Assembly (NCBI RefSeq): GCF_047495875.1
Contig: NC_092474.1
Coordinates: forward strand, 2,108,001-2,172,000
DNA: 64,000 nt
Source: Pithys albifrons albifrons
Lineage: Eukaryota > Chordata > Aves > Passeriformes > Thamnophilidae
Direction: 5' to 3'
How positions within the stretch are numbered: the stretch's first letter is position 1; each line of letters starts with the position of its first letter. Positions 1 through 14,335 of this stretch are shown one piece after another. A program made the position numbers and the translations under genes. The notes below the pieces were generated by a model that saw nothing but the letters and a program-made list of their open reading frames with translations, was not told the origin of the DNA and did not search any database.

Positions 1-3000
1 ACTCACTAAGCCATTAGCAAGAGGGTTTGAAAATTTGCTGGTTTTACACTTCCCAGAGAAAGCCAAGTCCAGTTTAGAGGGATAGCCAGATTCAGGTTTG
101 AGAGCTCAGTCCTTCGGGGGAAAGATCACCATTTCTCAGAACATGCAACAACGTTCAAATCCTGTTCTGCCATTCACTGATGTGAGCCTGTGTTGCTGCT
201 GCTCAGGGTTCCTCTCTGCCAAAGGAGGGCTTTTTTAGGTGATCACAGAGAACAGGATTGAGAGAGAATGGACAAGTACCACACATCTACAGTCAGCAAA
301 GACAGGGGAAAAACAATGTACGAGACTGATGCAGAAAAAACAAGAGGAAAACGACATGAAGACAGATAAAGTGACAACTTTCAACATGTGACTGTAAGCT
401 TTTGGACAAATTATTTTTCCCCTGGACTCCACAAGGTCATCTCTCCAATATACCTCCCTGAGGTTCCCATTTCCCCTCTAAACCAATGAACTCAGTGGTA
501 AAGAAAACTGGTGCAACTGCCAGGTATGTTTGCCACACCTTGTGGTGTGCATGCAAGATGTTTTGTTGTTTTCTCTACACATGCATGAAAGCAGCTTAAA
601 CTAAAATTGATCATCCATCCTTCCCACTAAATATTGCATTAGATCCTGCAAACATATTGACTCGAAAGAACACACGTGGACTTGCTGCAGTGTGCCTGAC
701 CCCACGCAGAAGGGCGAGGACCACCCCAGGAGACACACAGGCAGACAGAAGCACTGGCTGTCCCGGGGGCTTCACGCCCCACGTGCGTGTGCACACTGCA
801 ATTCTGTTGTGTCGAGTCTCCAGCTGACTTGCACACTGTGCAGACATTATCCCCTGGCAAACAATGGTGCTCATTCTCCCGCCCGTTCCCAACAGCCAGC
901 AGTACACCGTGTGTCCTGCTCAACCCGGGGAATACAAATGCCAGCCTGGTGTAAGGTTACCCGCTCACAGTCCCTGCCCAAAGCCGGGCTCATGGCTCAG
1001 CCAGGGCCCGTTACACGAGCTGAGCCCAGCTGGGCATCCCCACACTCCCGGAGGGAGTAAAGCAGTGCAATGAGAGAAGATTCTGCAACAAAAGAAACCC
1101 TCAATTTTCAACCTGAACTTGCCCAAAGCCCAGGGAGGTAGGGACTTAAATCGACAAATAAATTCATTTTTAATTATTTCCCCTTAGAGACCATGCACAT
1201 CTAGGATTATCACACTGAAGACAACCTGGTGTGTAACAGCCATGCCAACTGCTGCTCTCTTTCCCCCATCAAGCCCTGTATCGTATCCCTGACTGCTGGT
1301 CTGAAAAGTGCACAAATTTAAAACACAACCTCAAATTTGAAGTTTAATTCCTTTACAGCTGCTACAACAGGAACGGGAGGGCCAGACTCAAGTCCAGCAG
1401 CACTGCCATGCCCCCAGCTCACCCCTGCTGTGCTCGGCCACCCCGACCTCTCATGCTGAAACTTCTCTGTGGCCACAGTGCCAAGAAATGGACACACAGC
1501 CAGAGGGCTGACTTATAGCACTAAACCACACATGGAAGACGTACCTGCTTGTCTACACCCCAGCCCAAGGGACAGTGGCTGAAGGGCCACTGGGTAACCA
1601 ACCCTCTCCTTGGCTCGCTGGACCTCACAGAACTCCAGGTGAACAACTGGCTGGCACTGTGCTACTGCTGGGAGGGCTGGCCAGAAGCTTCCTTGGAGCA
1701 CAACCAGCTCTGCTTCTGCTTTTAGCCTGCAGTTGGAATGTTTTATTCAGGCTCCTTCATTTCCATCCTTCTCCTTGGCAGCAGGAACCAGAGGTGAGTC
1801 AGTCCTCCTGCAAGCCACTGACCTCAGGGTAAAGGAGGTGATGGAGGCAGGGGGTCAAGCAGAGCAAGTTCTCTAGTCTATCAAGTATTTACTCTAATTA
1901 GGCTCCCTGCCCTTGTTTTCCAGTCATAGAGATCCACAGGTGCCCTCCCAAGCCCACCCATCTCCAAAGCCACCCCAACCCCTGGCAGCAGAGCCCTGGG
2001 GAAGGTGATGGGGAGGCACCAGTGGCTGGAGAAAGCACAGCCCTGCCATTTCTTGCAGTTTGATAATCTGCAGCTGCACCCCCCAGGCTGGGGCATGGCC
2101 CAACCACACTGCCTGGCCAGCCCCACCCTGGGGAGGCAGTGCTGCACCTCCTGCATCCAAGAGAGGAAATCCCAGCCACTGCTGAATTGTGCTTTTCCCA
2201 ACTCTCATGAGAGCAACCAGCTTGGGCTGTGATGCAAGCCCAGATCGGTCTGGCCACGCTGCAGGGGTGGTGACTGGCCTGGCTGGTCAGCTCTGGAGAC
2301 AGGCTGAGTGTTGTCACAAGCAATTAATGTGGTTTAGAAACACCTCTGCTCTGCACCTACTGTTACACTGAAAGGAGGGGAAAATAGAAATAAAAAAGGA
2401 AGAAATAAATAAAAAGGCAAAATATACCCTGCGTCCTCCCTGCAGGCAGCTCCCCCCAGCAGTCACTGGGTGAGGAGGCAGAATCAATCCCCTTCTCAGG
2501 GGTATTCAAACTCACTTGACAAGGGAGATAAATCTGCACCCAGGAGGAAATTGAGCTCTCTCCCCTACAGACCCGATGCAGATTGTGTAATGAGGTGCTT
2601 TCTTGCCCACACCACCACAAACACAAGCCGTCTGCAAGCAGAAAAATAAGTACATATAGTTTTCTTTAGAAATACACCAACCATTTCACCTCCCCCTCAC
2701 TTCAAGCAGTGAAAACATCTTCTGTCCAACTGTCACGTGAGATTTAAGCAGAAATGACAAGAAAGGCAGCTTTGTACAACTCTCCCTGCAATTTTCCCAT
2801 CCGTGATGTATGTGAAAAGCAGAGATGGAGAATTCAACAACATGCAGAGCACAAACAAAATGACCAGTAACAATACACTGACCATGTACACACCTCCCCA
2901 CTGACAGCTACCACTGCCTGCTTCTCTATATCTGGGCATTCTGCTGCTCTTTATTAAAAAGGTATTAGCAAAATAACTGGAATAAAGGCCCAAAGAAAGC

Positions 3001-4734
3001 TTTCCCCTTGATGTTGCACTGCCACTGCAAGATTCCCTCTTCAGGCAGTGATCTAGAGCTCTGGGTCTAGAGGGTCTAGAGACAGTGCCCCAGCCCAGAC
3101 TCACTCTCGTTTGATGCAGACATGTTAATACCATGCTATGGATGTAATTTTCTTATGAGGGATGCAGATCAGCCCTGGCAGCAATTATTACAGTAGTCCA
3201 TGCAGAACTCCCCTGGTTATTCCAGCTACAACCCATTAATATGGCCCTCTGCTCTTTTTAAAGTAGCCTTTCACACATCTGCCTGAACTATAATTTGCTC
3301 ATTTCACAAGATCTAAGGCTTGTACTAGCACAACCTCTCTTATGTGTATTTAACCCACATCATGGGTTAAGCAGTGCCCCAGTGTGAATTCTGAGGAAGC
3401 AAACTGCTCACAAGTACAATTATATGCATTAGGCAGTTTAGGTGGGGTTGGGGTTGGGTGTTACTGGTTTTCTTAATTTTATTTTTAAGTTTTGATCCAC
3501 CATTGAAAAGCTTTCCAGGACATCTGCTCCCAGCAGCCCATGATTATTAAAAAAACCCTCTAATCAGGTATGAAAAGCCTCTTGAGGGCTGGGAATGAAG
3601 AACAACCCACCGATACACATCCAGAAATATCTAAATGTACAGTCTGGAGGAGAAATGGTCTCTGAGCTTTCATCTTTTCCCTCAACAAAGATTAAAAATC
3701 AGTTTTGAATCTTGTCACAAAAAAGCTTTAAGACAGTGGAGCCACTGGAGAGAACTGAAAAGACATCTTCAGCTATCAGTTATAAAATCACATCCCAAGG
3801 CCACCAAGCCAGTTTCTCTCTCCAAAATTCTTCAGTATCCACACAAAACTCGTCCCTCTGCAATATTCCAAATATTTACACAGTATCCAGAAGAGCTGAC
3901 AGTGAGAGAAAAATCAAGTCAAGCCCTGTGCATGTACAGCAGAGTTTCTACTGCACTTGGCAGAGCCCTGGAGGATGAGATGCAGAATTCCCAAGGGCAG
4001 GATGCACAGGAGGGGATCTGCTCTGGGCAGCTCTGCAAGGTGCTCTCATGTGCCTCAGCATTCCCAGAGTGATTCCACAGCTGCTCAGGAGGAAGGCTGA
4101 AATCATGAGCATTTTACAGAACCAAGCAGAGGCAGGGAACAGTTACTGGGGGAATTATGATAACTGAGAGTAACCCACTGCCTTGCTCTGCTGCTGTCTG
4201 CAATTTCCAACCGATTAAGCCAAAGGATTGGGGGGAATTTCACCAACTAAATCCTGAGAATAGAGAAAAAGGAGGAGGAGGAGAGAACAGCAATGGGTGA
4301 AGGACATTCAGCAGTAAAAGATGCTCTTTCCTGTTGGAGTTACAAAAATTCACAGTCACTAAACAAGTGGAGAGAGGACCCTTTAACAGGAACAGCTGAG
4401 AGATTGATTTGAGAATGAGAAAAAGACCGTTTTTAGAGAATGAAAAGCTCTACCCCATGCAGCTATTTGTAGCTGGTAGAATACACTGGATTTCTTGCCT
4501 TTATCACCACAAACAAGAGGCTGTTTGTATTGTAAAGCTGCAAGTTACACGGGCAGTACCAGTGTCTGTTCCTTTATACTTCATCTCCCAATTTTATCAT
4601 AAACAAACATGTGCTTACGGTTGCCTATAAATTTCATCCTCAAACTCTTCAGAACAAAACACCACGTACTTTAATCTTAATGTATTTCCTATCAAAAAGA
4701 TCCTGCTTGCAGGGTTTACAACTACTAAGCCGTG
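1..4734. other. Intron segment, no gene seen
   Basis: Two moderately GC-rich patches (about 650-1060 and 1930-2330) produce several overlapping open frames on both strands. Some start at GTG, TTG or CTG and not ATG, and none has recognisable domains, so I treat them as chance. The rest is ordinary AT-moderate intron sequence with short T- and A-runs. No repeat family was recognised. Confidence 0.6.
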
Positions 4735-4835
4735 AAGTACTGGGAGATAAGTTATCCTTGTTTTACAGAAGAAGCAGAGGGACAGAGATTAAATAACTTA
4801 TCTAGACAGGGGGAAAAGTGACATGCCCCAATTTT
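4735..4835 (-). repeat. MIR-like SINE remnant
   Basis: The plus strand carries TTGTTTTACAGAAGAAGCAG, then AGGGACAGAGATTAAATAACTT and, further on, GTGACATGCCCCA. This follows the reverse complement of the MIR core (a TTTTACAGATGAGGAAACTGAGGC-like block). The element is thus in minus orientation and strongly diverged. Recognition is by eye. Confidence 0.5.
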
Positions 4836-7629
4836 CAACTCTGATTTTTCCAGCCCCACCCCAAGCTGTGCTTAAAGTACTTTGGAGGGGCTCTTGAGCA
4901 CTTACTGTGAAGAAAATTATATGCAGAAATTAACTTTGTAATAAAATTTACACACTGATACTCAATAAGCAGGACATGAAAGAACTCATAAGTTTAAACA
5001 GCTCAGAAAACTTAAAACTAGATGCAAGTGCACCTGCAATTATTTGAACAGAAGGGTTTATGCCAGACCAAGACACTTCACAAGTGCTCTGAAAAAAATA
5101 CACAGTGCCATCAGTGCTCAGTCCAAAAGAACAGGCAAAGGAACAAGCAGGAGTTTAAAAGAAACCTAAAACAGGCCCAACTATTTTAAGTAAATGGAGG
5201 AGAGAAAACACATATGCTCATGCATGATGTGCACATACATACACTCTATCCCAGCTAGGATATGGTTAGTGTATGATGGAAAACAAGAAGCCTCTTCAGC
5301 TACCAATGGGTAACACCAGGCAGGGGGATTCAGCTGCCTCCCTGGAAACCACCTCCTGATGTACACACTTATTAGTTTAACATCAAACTGTCATAAGAAA
5401 GTAAGTATGTAATTTCCTTAAAATGCTTCTTAATATACAATCTTCAATTCCTGAATCCTGAAGACTGCTGATTGACTGACAAGGCATTGTTCCAGAGATC
5501 CTGGAAAGGTTATGTTTATGAAAATCTCTACCTCTCACCAAAAGAAGAAACACTTAAGCAGTCTAAATTTGGAGTAGCAAGAAACTTGCATACAGATTAG
5601 CCAATTTATTTGTAACAATGTTGCAAGATACCATTTTATTAGCTTAATTTGTCTTTAGCAGCACTGGAGACCAAGGTAACTACAGATGTGTTGCTGGAGT
5701 CTGTATGAAAAAAAAAACCCAGCTTTGCAAAATTATCTTCTTATGCAACTTTGTTTTGTTTCTTTGTTTTTAAAAAAGGCTGCTTATTTGCAGCAAATGA
5801 AGCTTTGAAAAAGCTTGCTGGTTGTTGGCAAATATTTTATACCATTCCTCCACTTTAAAGACTGTTCACCTCAGAGATTCTATGAAGTCCACAGAATGCT
5901 AAACTGACACAAACCCCTGACAGAACCAGAGCTTATCTGTAACCTACTAGAATTCAGCTCCTGAATAATTAATATTCTTCAAATTAAGATTTCACATAGC
6001 TCTCTAAGTGTGTAATATTAAATCTATTACCATTTGTTAATTTTCAGCCTATCAGTGGAGTTAAGATGAAGATCAGAGAGCAGACATGGAAATCTGGCAC
6101 CAGCAAGGACAGAGTTTTGCCACTGGCTTCACTGAGGCACCATTTCACCTTTGGTCACTTCTTGCTGCTTCAGTTTATTTTTCTTTGTTTCCTCCAGCTT
6201 TTTTTATTTTTCTCCTTTCATGTCTCTTAGATACACTGCAGCTCCACTGAGTTCCCAACCCTCAACAATGTGTTCTCAAACTGCACAGCCCAGAATGCCA
6301 ATACAAATCCAATCTGTGCTGCAGCTTCTATGGAGCTGAGGCCACTTCACATCATCCTGTCTGATATTTAAAAAAACACCAAAAAACAAACAACCAAGGA
6401 CTGCAAGAGTGAGCCAGCCTTGTTCCCTTCAAGTCTGAAGAGGCTTTGAGAAAGCAAAACATCCAAAGCAGCTCACACTAACTGGTTACACAGAACCCTC
6501 ACCCCTGTGTTTTGCTTCCAGGGAGCACCAAGACGAAAACACAACATCAGATCCACATGAAATTCTGCACCTAATCTGCAAACCAGTTACCATGACTGCA
6601 CATGCAAATTGGTCAGATAAAAGCCAGCGAGAGGAATAATTGGCTATTTGGAGGTACAAAATGACTAATTTATCACAGCCACCACATAAGTGTTTTTTCC
6701 TCCACTTCATAATTGCTCCACTTAATTCTCCAAGTCCAACCTTGTATTTCAGATGCAATATGGTACAGTAAGTACTGAAAGAAAGTGAGAAACAGCAAAG
6801 CCAAGCTCCATCCAGAGGTCCACCACTCCTGTGACACAGGCCCAGACTTTCATCTGTGCCCTGCAGTTCCTGACAAGAAGTCAAAGCACAACTTCTAAAG
6901 GTGACTGTAAAAACACACCCATTCCCAGCACTCTTAAACACATCTTAGCAGGAACTGTGTACCCTCTGAAGAAGCCTTAGAAGCCACCAGCACTGAAAGC
7001 CCTAGCATGGGTTGTACCTCTGGTGTGTGTCACCAATGCCACTTGTGAGCCCAAACCTCCTGAAGAAAGAGCCTTCAATGACTGACCTTCAGCATCATTG
7101 CCCCGTTGCTACTCAAACAGGACTTTATATAAATCAACCTTCACACAACCCTCACATTTTCCTGTCAAGTAACAATTTCACACAAGTATCAAACCCATCA
7201 CCACTTAGTCTTCTAGTAAGTGCAACCAACTCCAGCTTCACTCTAGGTGCTCACAGCTATGGCAGGAGCCAAGCTTTAGTCCTTTCTCCCCTTGTCCAGG
7301 AGCTAACAGGCATCAGTGACAAACTATGTCCCTGCCTGGCAAACACAAAGCTACTCAGCTTCCACTTTAATGCCACTTCTATCTACTGAGATAACAACTG
7401 TCTTCCTTCTGCAAGTATTGATAATTTTCTTTTAATACCTTCTTCATGGGGTATGAAATTAATTCAACTAAGGTAGAATTGAAGAAGAATACAGGAGGCA
7501 AAGCAGAACAGGTCTGTGTGAAATCTCATGCTGCAAGGCTTAGACTTCAAGGATGCCATGCCAGCCAGCTTGCTATTAAACACTTCATTCAAGCAGGAAA
7601 GCCAGCCTTAAATATTCTCTCTTCTAGAC
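4836..7629. other. Intron segment, no gene seen
   Basis: This stretch is AT-rich intronic sequence with short homopolymer runs (for example near 5709 and 5770). A minus-strand open frame of about 150 codons at 6486-6941 has no domain-like composition and no plausible splice framing. I see no RNA gene or repeat family. Confidence 0.55.
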
Positions 7630-7725
7630 ACAGGGCAAATAGATCAGTTGCTAGTAATTATCTGCTTTCCTGTCCATACATCACCATCTGTGAAATGGGC
7701 CTAATACCTTCACACAGTAATAGTG
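7630..7725 (+). repeat. MIR-like SINE remnant
   Basis: The order GGGCAAATAGATCAG, then TCCATACATCACCATCTGTG, then AAATGGGCCTAATACC matches the second half of a MIR in plus orientation (GGGCAAGTCACTTAA ... CATCTGTAAAATGGGGATAATACC type). Divergence is high but the order of blocks is right. Confidence 0.6.
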
Positions 7726-10700
7726 GAGTCTTGCACAGGAGTTGATACACCAATGACATCTCATTTCTTCTGAGGCTCAGAACAAACCATCATTCTCTCT
7801 ATTTTCAGCCCAGTAAATAAGCACAAAGCTGTACCTGGTCATACCAAGCCAATAGCTGCAGGCAGGATGCAAAAGTACATTTGTACATGTGAAACTATAC
7901 GGAAAACCTACACAAAAAGATAGTTCTGGTCCAAAACTATCTAATTATGAGATTACTGAGGGAAGCTTGTAGGTTCTTCCAGTTAAATTTCAAGTCCACC
8001 TTCTGGGCTGGGAGTCCATGGTGTAGCCAACTGCTCTTTCCCCTGCAACTGAGGTCAGGAAAGGCCCTGGCTCCAGACAGGTTTCTCCCTTGCATTTCTG
8101 TCAGGTGCTTTCCCATCTTCTGGCTCCTTGTGCTCCCTGATGAGTCCATATGCACTGCTGGAGATGGGATATGGCAGGCATGCTCAGAAGTAAAAACCCT
8201 CTGCCCAGATGTGCTAATCCCCTGTGGCAACCCACTTCACCACACATGACCTCCAATGGAATGATTTGACAAGGTCAGTGACTACTGTGCCACAGAGGTT
8301 ACTTTTGCTCACTGAAGTCCCCGATGTGCACACAAGAGGGGCCCTCCCTCTCTTTTAGTGCAATTAAATGCTTTTTCTTTGGAAATTTGCACAATTTACG
8401 TGCAATTTTCTCCCTACATAACCAAGCTCCATTAAAACCCTTTTTGCACAGCAGAGCCAGAGTTTAGCTGGGCTCAAACACTGATCTTATCCTCCTGACA
8501 CTTTCTTCAATCCCTCTGTGGGATTATGGCTGGGAAAACGACACTGATGAGAAGAGCTGCTTCTTCCCCCACTCTTTGGATTTAATATCCAATATAGGCT
8601 TCTCCTTTATACAACACATGCAAAGGATACAGTACAGAAAGAAAGACAGAAGGAGAAAAAAATAACAGAAGGCTGAAAAGAAGGAATTCCTGTGTGAACA
8701 GAGCTACAAATGCTATTTACAGACTGAACTGCTTTTAACTTTCTGCCATCAAGAGGGTTACATACCTCACCACTCTAAGCACTCAACCAAGCACAAAAAA
8801 GCTTGTCTCTTCTTTCTCCCTGTCACATTGAAACTAATCAGTGAAAACAAGGTAGAAACTGGGTTCTCAGAGCAATTAAATTGCAAGTGAAGTTTTATCT
8901 TTCCCAGTAATGCCTTCTACCCTCAGACACTTCCCACTACCCCATATACAACCCCATCATCCCACCTTCACAAGCTTAACCAAGACCAGAGTCACTCCAA
9001 CACAATCACCATTTTACACCAGCCATTACAGTGGCCCCTCGACTTAGATGACCTAAAACACATAAAGAACATGTAGCTCTAATCCTGCTACAAAGGCTCA
9101 GGCCATATTTGCAGGGTTTCTTTAATCAATACCCATCTGCTCAGCATCCCCCACTCCTCTGCATCCTGCCTGCCCTGTGCCAGAAGGGCATTTGCATGGC
9201 TGTGCAGTGAGCCAGAGCAGGGAAACAGGGAATTAGTTTTCCTGGCAGCATAAACGCTGGTGCTGGCACAAGGGAGGTAATCGGGACAAGCAGCCAGGGC
9301 AGGAAAGGACCATCCCCTTCAGCGAAAACACATACTTATGTCAGATTAAAGTGGTCACAGCCTCAGCTCCCTGCTCACTCTCTCCCTATTTCTTCAAGCG
9401 TGGGAATTACCCAGCAGCATTGAAGATCAAGTCGTTTAGCTTTGCAAAAGGGTGTCCATCTAAACACAGAGCTATTTTCACAGCTTGTTTCTTCGCTCAG
9501 AAGCTTCCTCTCCCTTTAAAAGAAAAAAAATTGAGTAAAGGGATTTGGATGCCATCAGTCATCATGTTCCTGTACCCGGGCAGGGAGTGAAGGACACAGG
9601 GCTGGGCTGCAAGGGACTGAGGACAGCAGCCCTGGGCTCCTAAATGGAAGGGTGCTAACATTTTCCTCAGGCAAGGTAAACAAACCCGGCAGTACAAAGA
9701 TTGAATGACTCCATGGAACAAAAGGGAAAATAAGGTCAAACTGGGGGAAAAAAAAAAAAAAAAGAAAAGAAACAAGAAGCAGCCGAGATGAGAGAGATAT
9801 GACAGATACAAACACACAGACCAAAACCCCCAAGAGGCTGCTCGTTAGCTCTGAAGCCGAGCACATGGAAAAAGAGAAGAATTTACTTCTTCCTCAACTG
9901 GAATGTTTGCATAATTGTCACTTTCAATTTTACATAATTCCCTTTCCTACACATTTGTTTCGTGTCTAGGCCACCATGCATGAAATAAATCCTTGTCTCA
10001 GAGCACGGCCTGTCTCAGTGGCTCAGGGTGCTAAGGAGATTTGGTTTCCCGTTTATTCCTGTATTACATTCCAAGAAGGTGTGAACAATGTTTTCCCAGA
10101 CTTAAAATAATATCCACCAAACAGATACCCACCCTGGCCACCAGGAGTTTGCCCAGGCAAATTTTTCTAAACCCCTAAATCTAAGTGTGTGGTATTACTG
10201 AAGCACTAATCAAATCCCATTTCCCCCTTTCCTCCATGGGGCACACTGATCACAGGACATGCACTTAACCAACAAATAATTTAGTCTGAAGTTTTAGGGG
10301 TGTTTCTTTCCCCATCCCCAATTAAAATTACATGCATTCACTCTGGGGATAGGTTCAATTTTCTTCACATTTACTGCTGATACCCATGTGCCCTATTAAA
10401 AAACTAAGTTATAAGCCCAGATATTAAAATATCAACACTAATTAGGTCTTTTAGACACACATTTTTAGATGCTGTTTAGAAAATCTGCATTAAAAAGAGT
10501 GGGGGCAGAGGATGAACTTTCAGCATTAAAAGGAGTAGCTCTGGGTAATTAGGCACCCAAATTCTCATTCTTTTCTAACAATAGAGACCAGCCATTTCAG
10601 TGACCATGGTCTAAAAGAGAACACAATACTTTTTTCAAGCTGAAGGAAATAGAAAACAGAAAGTTTAAATGATGTTAAACAGAGGTGATATTTAAAGTTC

Positions 10701-13700
10701 ATTAAACTTTAAAACTTCACAACGTAACATTAGAAGAACTAGAAAGTCTAAAAAAAATGCTGTACATCACAACAAAGGCTTTGCTCTGTAATTCAGCTGC
10801 AGCCCAAATTCTGACCTTCTTGAAAGGTACCTGCAGCCCTCAGAACAAAACATTTGAATGCTTCCAGTTTGGCAGCTGCCTGGGAAGACTGAGCAACGGG
10901 ATGTCAATTCATTGGGTGGGAAAACCTTCACAGTCTGTTTCTGTTCCTTTCACCAGCATCAGGAATACATCAGAAGACACCAGAATTTACTCCTTTTGAA
11001 AAGACTTCATCACCACGAAGACACAAAGCCAGCTGATATTTTCCCCCCATATTTTTTCACTTCCAGCCCTGCTTCCAGGAGAACACCAGTTAAACTGCAC
11101 TGCTGGGAACTGTGTCACTGTCCCCAGAGGAGAGACCTTCCCATGGCAGGAAATGCCCATGTTCTCCTCACTTTCTGCTCCCTGACATCAGAAATGCCAG
11201 TCTTACACTGTGATTAATCTCCTCCTCACCTCAAAATAAACATAAGGATGCTCCAGTAAAACTGGCAAAAGAAGCTCCACTTTGCATTTTCCCCCCCTGT
11301 CTGTATTCTTATTGACAAGCTTTATGTGTCTGGGTTTACGCTTGAGGCACAGACTCATTATTCCCACAGTATTCAGCAGAGACTCAGTGAATAATCACAT
11401 TTTGCTTATGTTTGGAACATCACAAAGGTAATACCAGGAAAAACACCAGTGACTTCATCTGCTGAACATTTATAAACAGGGAATGGGAATTTTAACACAC
11501 ACATGGACAAAAGGAGAGAGACGTAAAAGAACAAGAAGAATTCACCCATTGCTTGAGACAAAAATCTATTCCCCCTCCTAAGTAGCTGCTCCTTTTTGCC
11601 CAGGTATGTGCCCTGGAACAGTGAAAATTGACTTATTGGTAATTAGCAGAAAATCAGAAGTACATAAAAAACAAACCAAGGAACACCCCAAAGGAAAAAA
11701 AGTTTTATCTGCTTCCAGAAAACACCACCAGAAGCTGCCCACTTACTAGCCCTAATGCTGACACATGCTGCACATTACAGCTTCTCACCATGCTGCCCAC
11801 AACCACCCCCGGGGCTGGCCCCTTCCTGCTGCCACGGAGGGTGGGCACGACAGGGAAGCAGGTGCCCACCCAGCCTGAGGTGACAGAGTGCTGGGACAGC
11901 CAGATCTCTCTGGCTCCTGGTGCTGCAGCAGCACAGTCCGCCAGCTGCCTCCTGATAGTTTTTGCAGTCTGTTTCCATCCAACCCAGATCCAGAACTTCC
12001 TGAAAACAAGCCTCAGTTAAGTCTGAGACCAGCCAGTCAGTTTATCTGCTTTACTGCAGTAACTGCAGATTATCTGATCACTTCTCAACGCTGCTGCACG
12101 TGAACAGGTCGTCTTTCAGTCCTGCTGATACAGCACACGAACCTCTACTCTCCAAGCAAACCCTCCAGTAAAATCTGCCAATTGCTATTTAAGAGTAAAA
12201 AGGAAAGGACTCATCTTTCTGGCAACACACACAAACCATCAAGCAAACCAAATTAACTTGAATTTGGATGACTGGCACATTGCACTTAATACAGATAAAC
12301 GCTCACAGTTCATACTCGGTCCTTTTTTGGGTCAAAAATATCCTTACAGGTTGCATCAAGCTTACAAAAAGACGAGTCATCAAACATGCCCCTGTTTGGG
12401 CCACACAGCTTTATTCCAAAACTACACTGAACACATGCAACCAGAGAGGGTGCATGAATGCAAACAACATACCAGCAAACAGCTATTTAGCAGCAGTCAC
12501 AGCTCGCTGACCTTCAGGCAGAAACTCAGTAACCTGATGATGATGACATTCCTGGCCCTGGGTTGTCTGCAGCATTTATTCTGGCAGTTGTAAAGAAAAT
12601 GCACTGATATATTTTCACCAGGATCACAAAACCAGAGACCTCACTCCTGTCCAACTGGGAGGCTTGAACACCCTGCCTGGGAAACCAACACACGGCTCCT
12701 TCAAATCAGCGCAACAGATTTCAATAATCAAGAGAAATAACATGAAGATCTTACAATCCATAGCATGGCTTGCCTCAAAGCTGCAGCACAAGAGCAACAT
12801 GTGTTTAGAGACCAGCAACTCTGTGAGCCCAGAGCTCCTCCTGGGCAGAGGAGAACCAGACACCACTCTCAGAGACTTCACAACCCAGTCTTGTGTTTCT
12901 CAGGACACAATAGAGCTGAAGTTAAAAATAAAAGATACTCTCTCTGTAAACAGTTTGTGTAAATTATTTGGGGTGGGGTTTTATATATATATATAAAAAA
13001 CCAACTTCAGAAATAATTCTTGGGAATCTACCAAGAAAACAAACTGCATACAGCTGTTAATCTGAGATACCACCTGAGAGTTTATATTACTTTACATAGG
13101 CCCTGCTACAGCAGTTCATAACCTAAGGCTTGGAAATGGCATGTCCAACACCTGCCAAAACACAAGGTCATTTTCTAACCAAGCCAACTGAGTTTGATGG
13201 TAACACAGGGCTAACAATCTCTATCCAACAGCTGCTAAAAAGATCATCTTTTCTTGCAAAAAGCCTAAAAGTTGTACAAATTACTTAGTAATGAGCAAGG
13301 CAAGCTTTTCAGATTGAGTCTGGTAAGCACTTTTGCCTAGATGCAGCTAAAATTTCAATTTCTAAGTCACATACCCTATGTGACTTAGTGCCATCCAATG
13401 ATGTGGAAGAGAAGTCATGAGCTGTATGAAATCAAGTTACAGACCATGTGCAGCCCAGGGGCTCTCATTTCTGTTTCATTAACCCTCTTCCCAATACAAA
13501 CAGCATCAGAAAGGCCAGTGCCTGTATCAAAGTCACCTCAAAATGGCTCTCTCCACACGAGCTCCATCAGCCCAGCAGATGCAGCACCTCCACAGCAATG
13601 GGCAGGACCTGAGAAACTCAACTCCAAACTGCCATCATGTACCTGCAGGGACAGGCTGCAAACAACCCCCCCCCTAACCCTCCTTACTGTCAAACCCATA

Positions 13701-14279
13701 CCAAGGGCTACCCAGAGAACGATAAAAGGGCTCAAATAGGGTTATCAAGTTTGTTTGATGTAATCAACAACATACCATGTGCACATTATAACAAACGTAC
13801 AGACACCTGCAGAATTTGATGGATGAGCTGATAGCAGGAAAGTTATAAAATCCATCTGGTTGGAAAACCATCGTCATTTTCAGCTAAAAATCACATTAGC
13901 AACTCGTATCACAACTTGGTACTATTTTGTGTCAAACCAGAATACCAGAGTAAATGGTGTTGTTCTTTCCTGGAGAGATCTTGCAAAATATTCAGTAACT
14001 CAACACTAAGAGCACTATGATGGATTTCTGCCCCCTCTCCCCCCCCCTTTTTTTTATTTTAATGCATCAGGTGCTTTAGTTAAGCCTGAGAAAAAAAAGG
14101 AAGGAGGTTTTTGCCTACCTTGCAACAAAACCTCTCTTGAGATACAGGTCTGTTCTGCATCAGGAGAGTTTCCTAGTAATGCTTGAAGGAGTGCTTCTAT
14201 GAGAAGCAAGATTATAAATCCAGAGCATCAGGAAGGACTGATGAATCTTAGGGGAATTTAAGAAGCCCTAAGTCAAGGC
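7726..14279. other. Intron segment, no gene seen
   Basis: This is plain intron. It holds an A16 run at 9748-9763 and a short (TA)n at 12982-12995. Opposing open frames at 7937-8249 and 9497-9866 are short and mutually overlapping, which argues against coding. No tRNA, hairpin gene or LINE fragment was recognised. Confidence 0.55.
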
Positions 14280-14335
14280 CTGTATTTTAACTCTAGGAGG
14301 AGAACTAAGGCTCAGGAAGAGCTCACACTACATTT
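14280..14335 (-). repeat. Possible MIR fragment
   Basis: The plus-strand run TGTATTTTAACTCTAGGAGG followed by AGAACTAAGGCTCAGGAAGAG resembles the reverse complement of the MIR core. It is short and diverged, so it could be chance similarity. Confidence 0.35.

Noticed and set aside
692..1073. Two overlapping plus-strand open frames of 122 and 69 codons.
   Set aside because: The longer begins at GTG, not ATG. Minus-strand frames overlap both, composition is that of a GC-rich patch, and no domain is recognisable.
6486..6941. A 151-codon minus-strand open frame in intron 1, on the FBRSL1 strand.
   Set aside because: I tested it as a possible exon by looking for the FBRSL1 exon 2 pattern and found none. 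It has no domain.
9748..9763. A16 run considered as a retrotransposon or processed-pseudogene tail.
   Set aside because: No element or coding remnant is recognisable before it, and no target-site duplication is visible.
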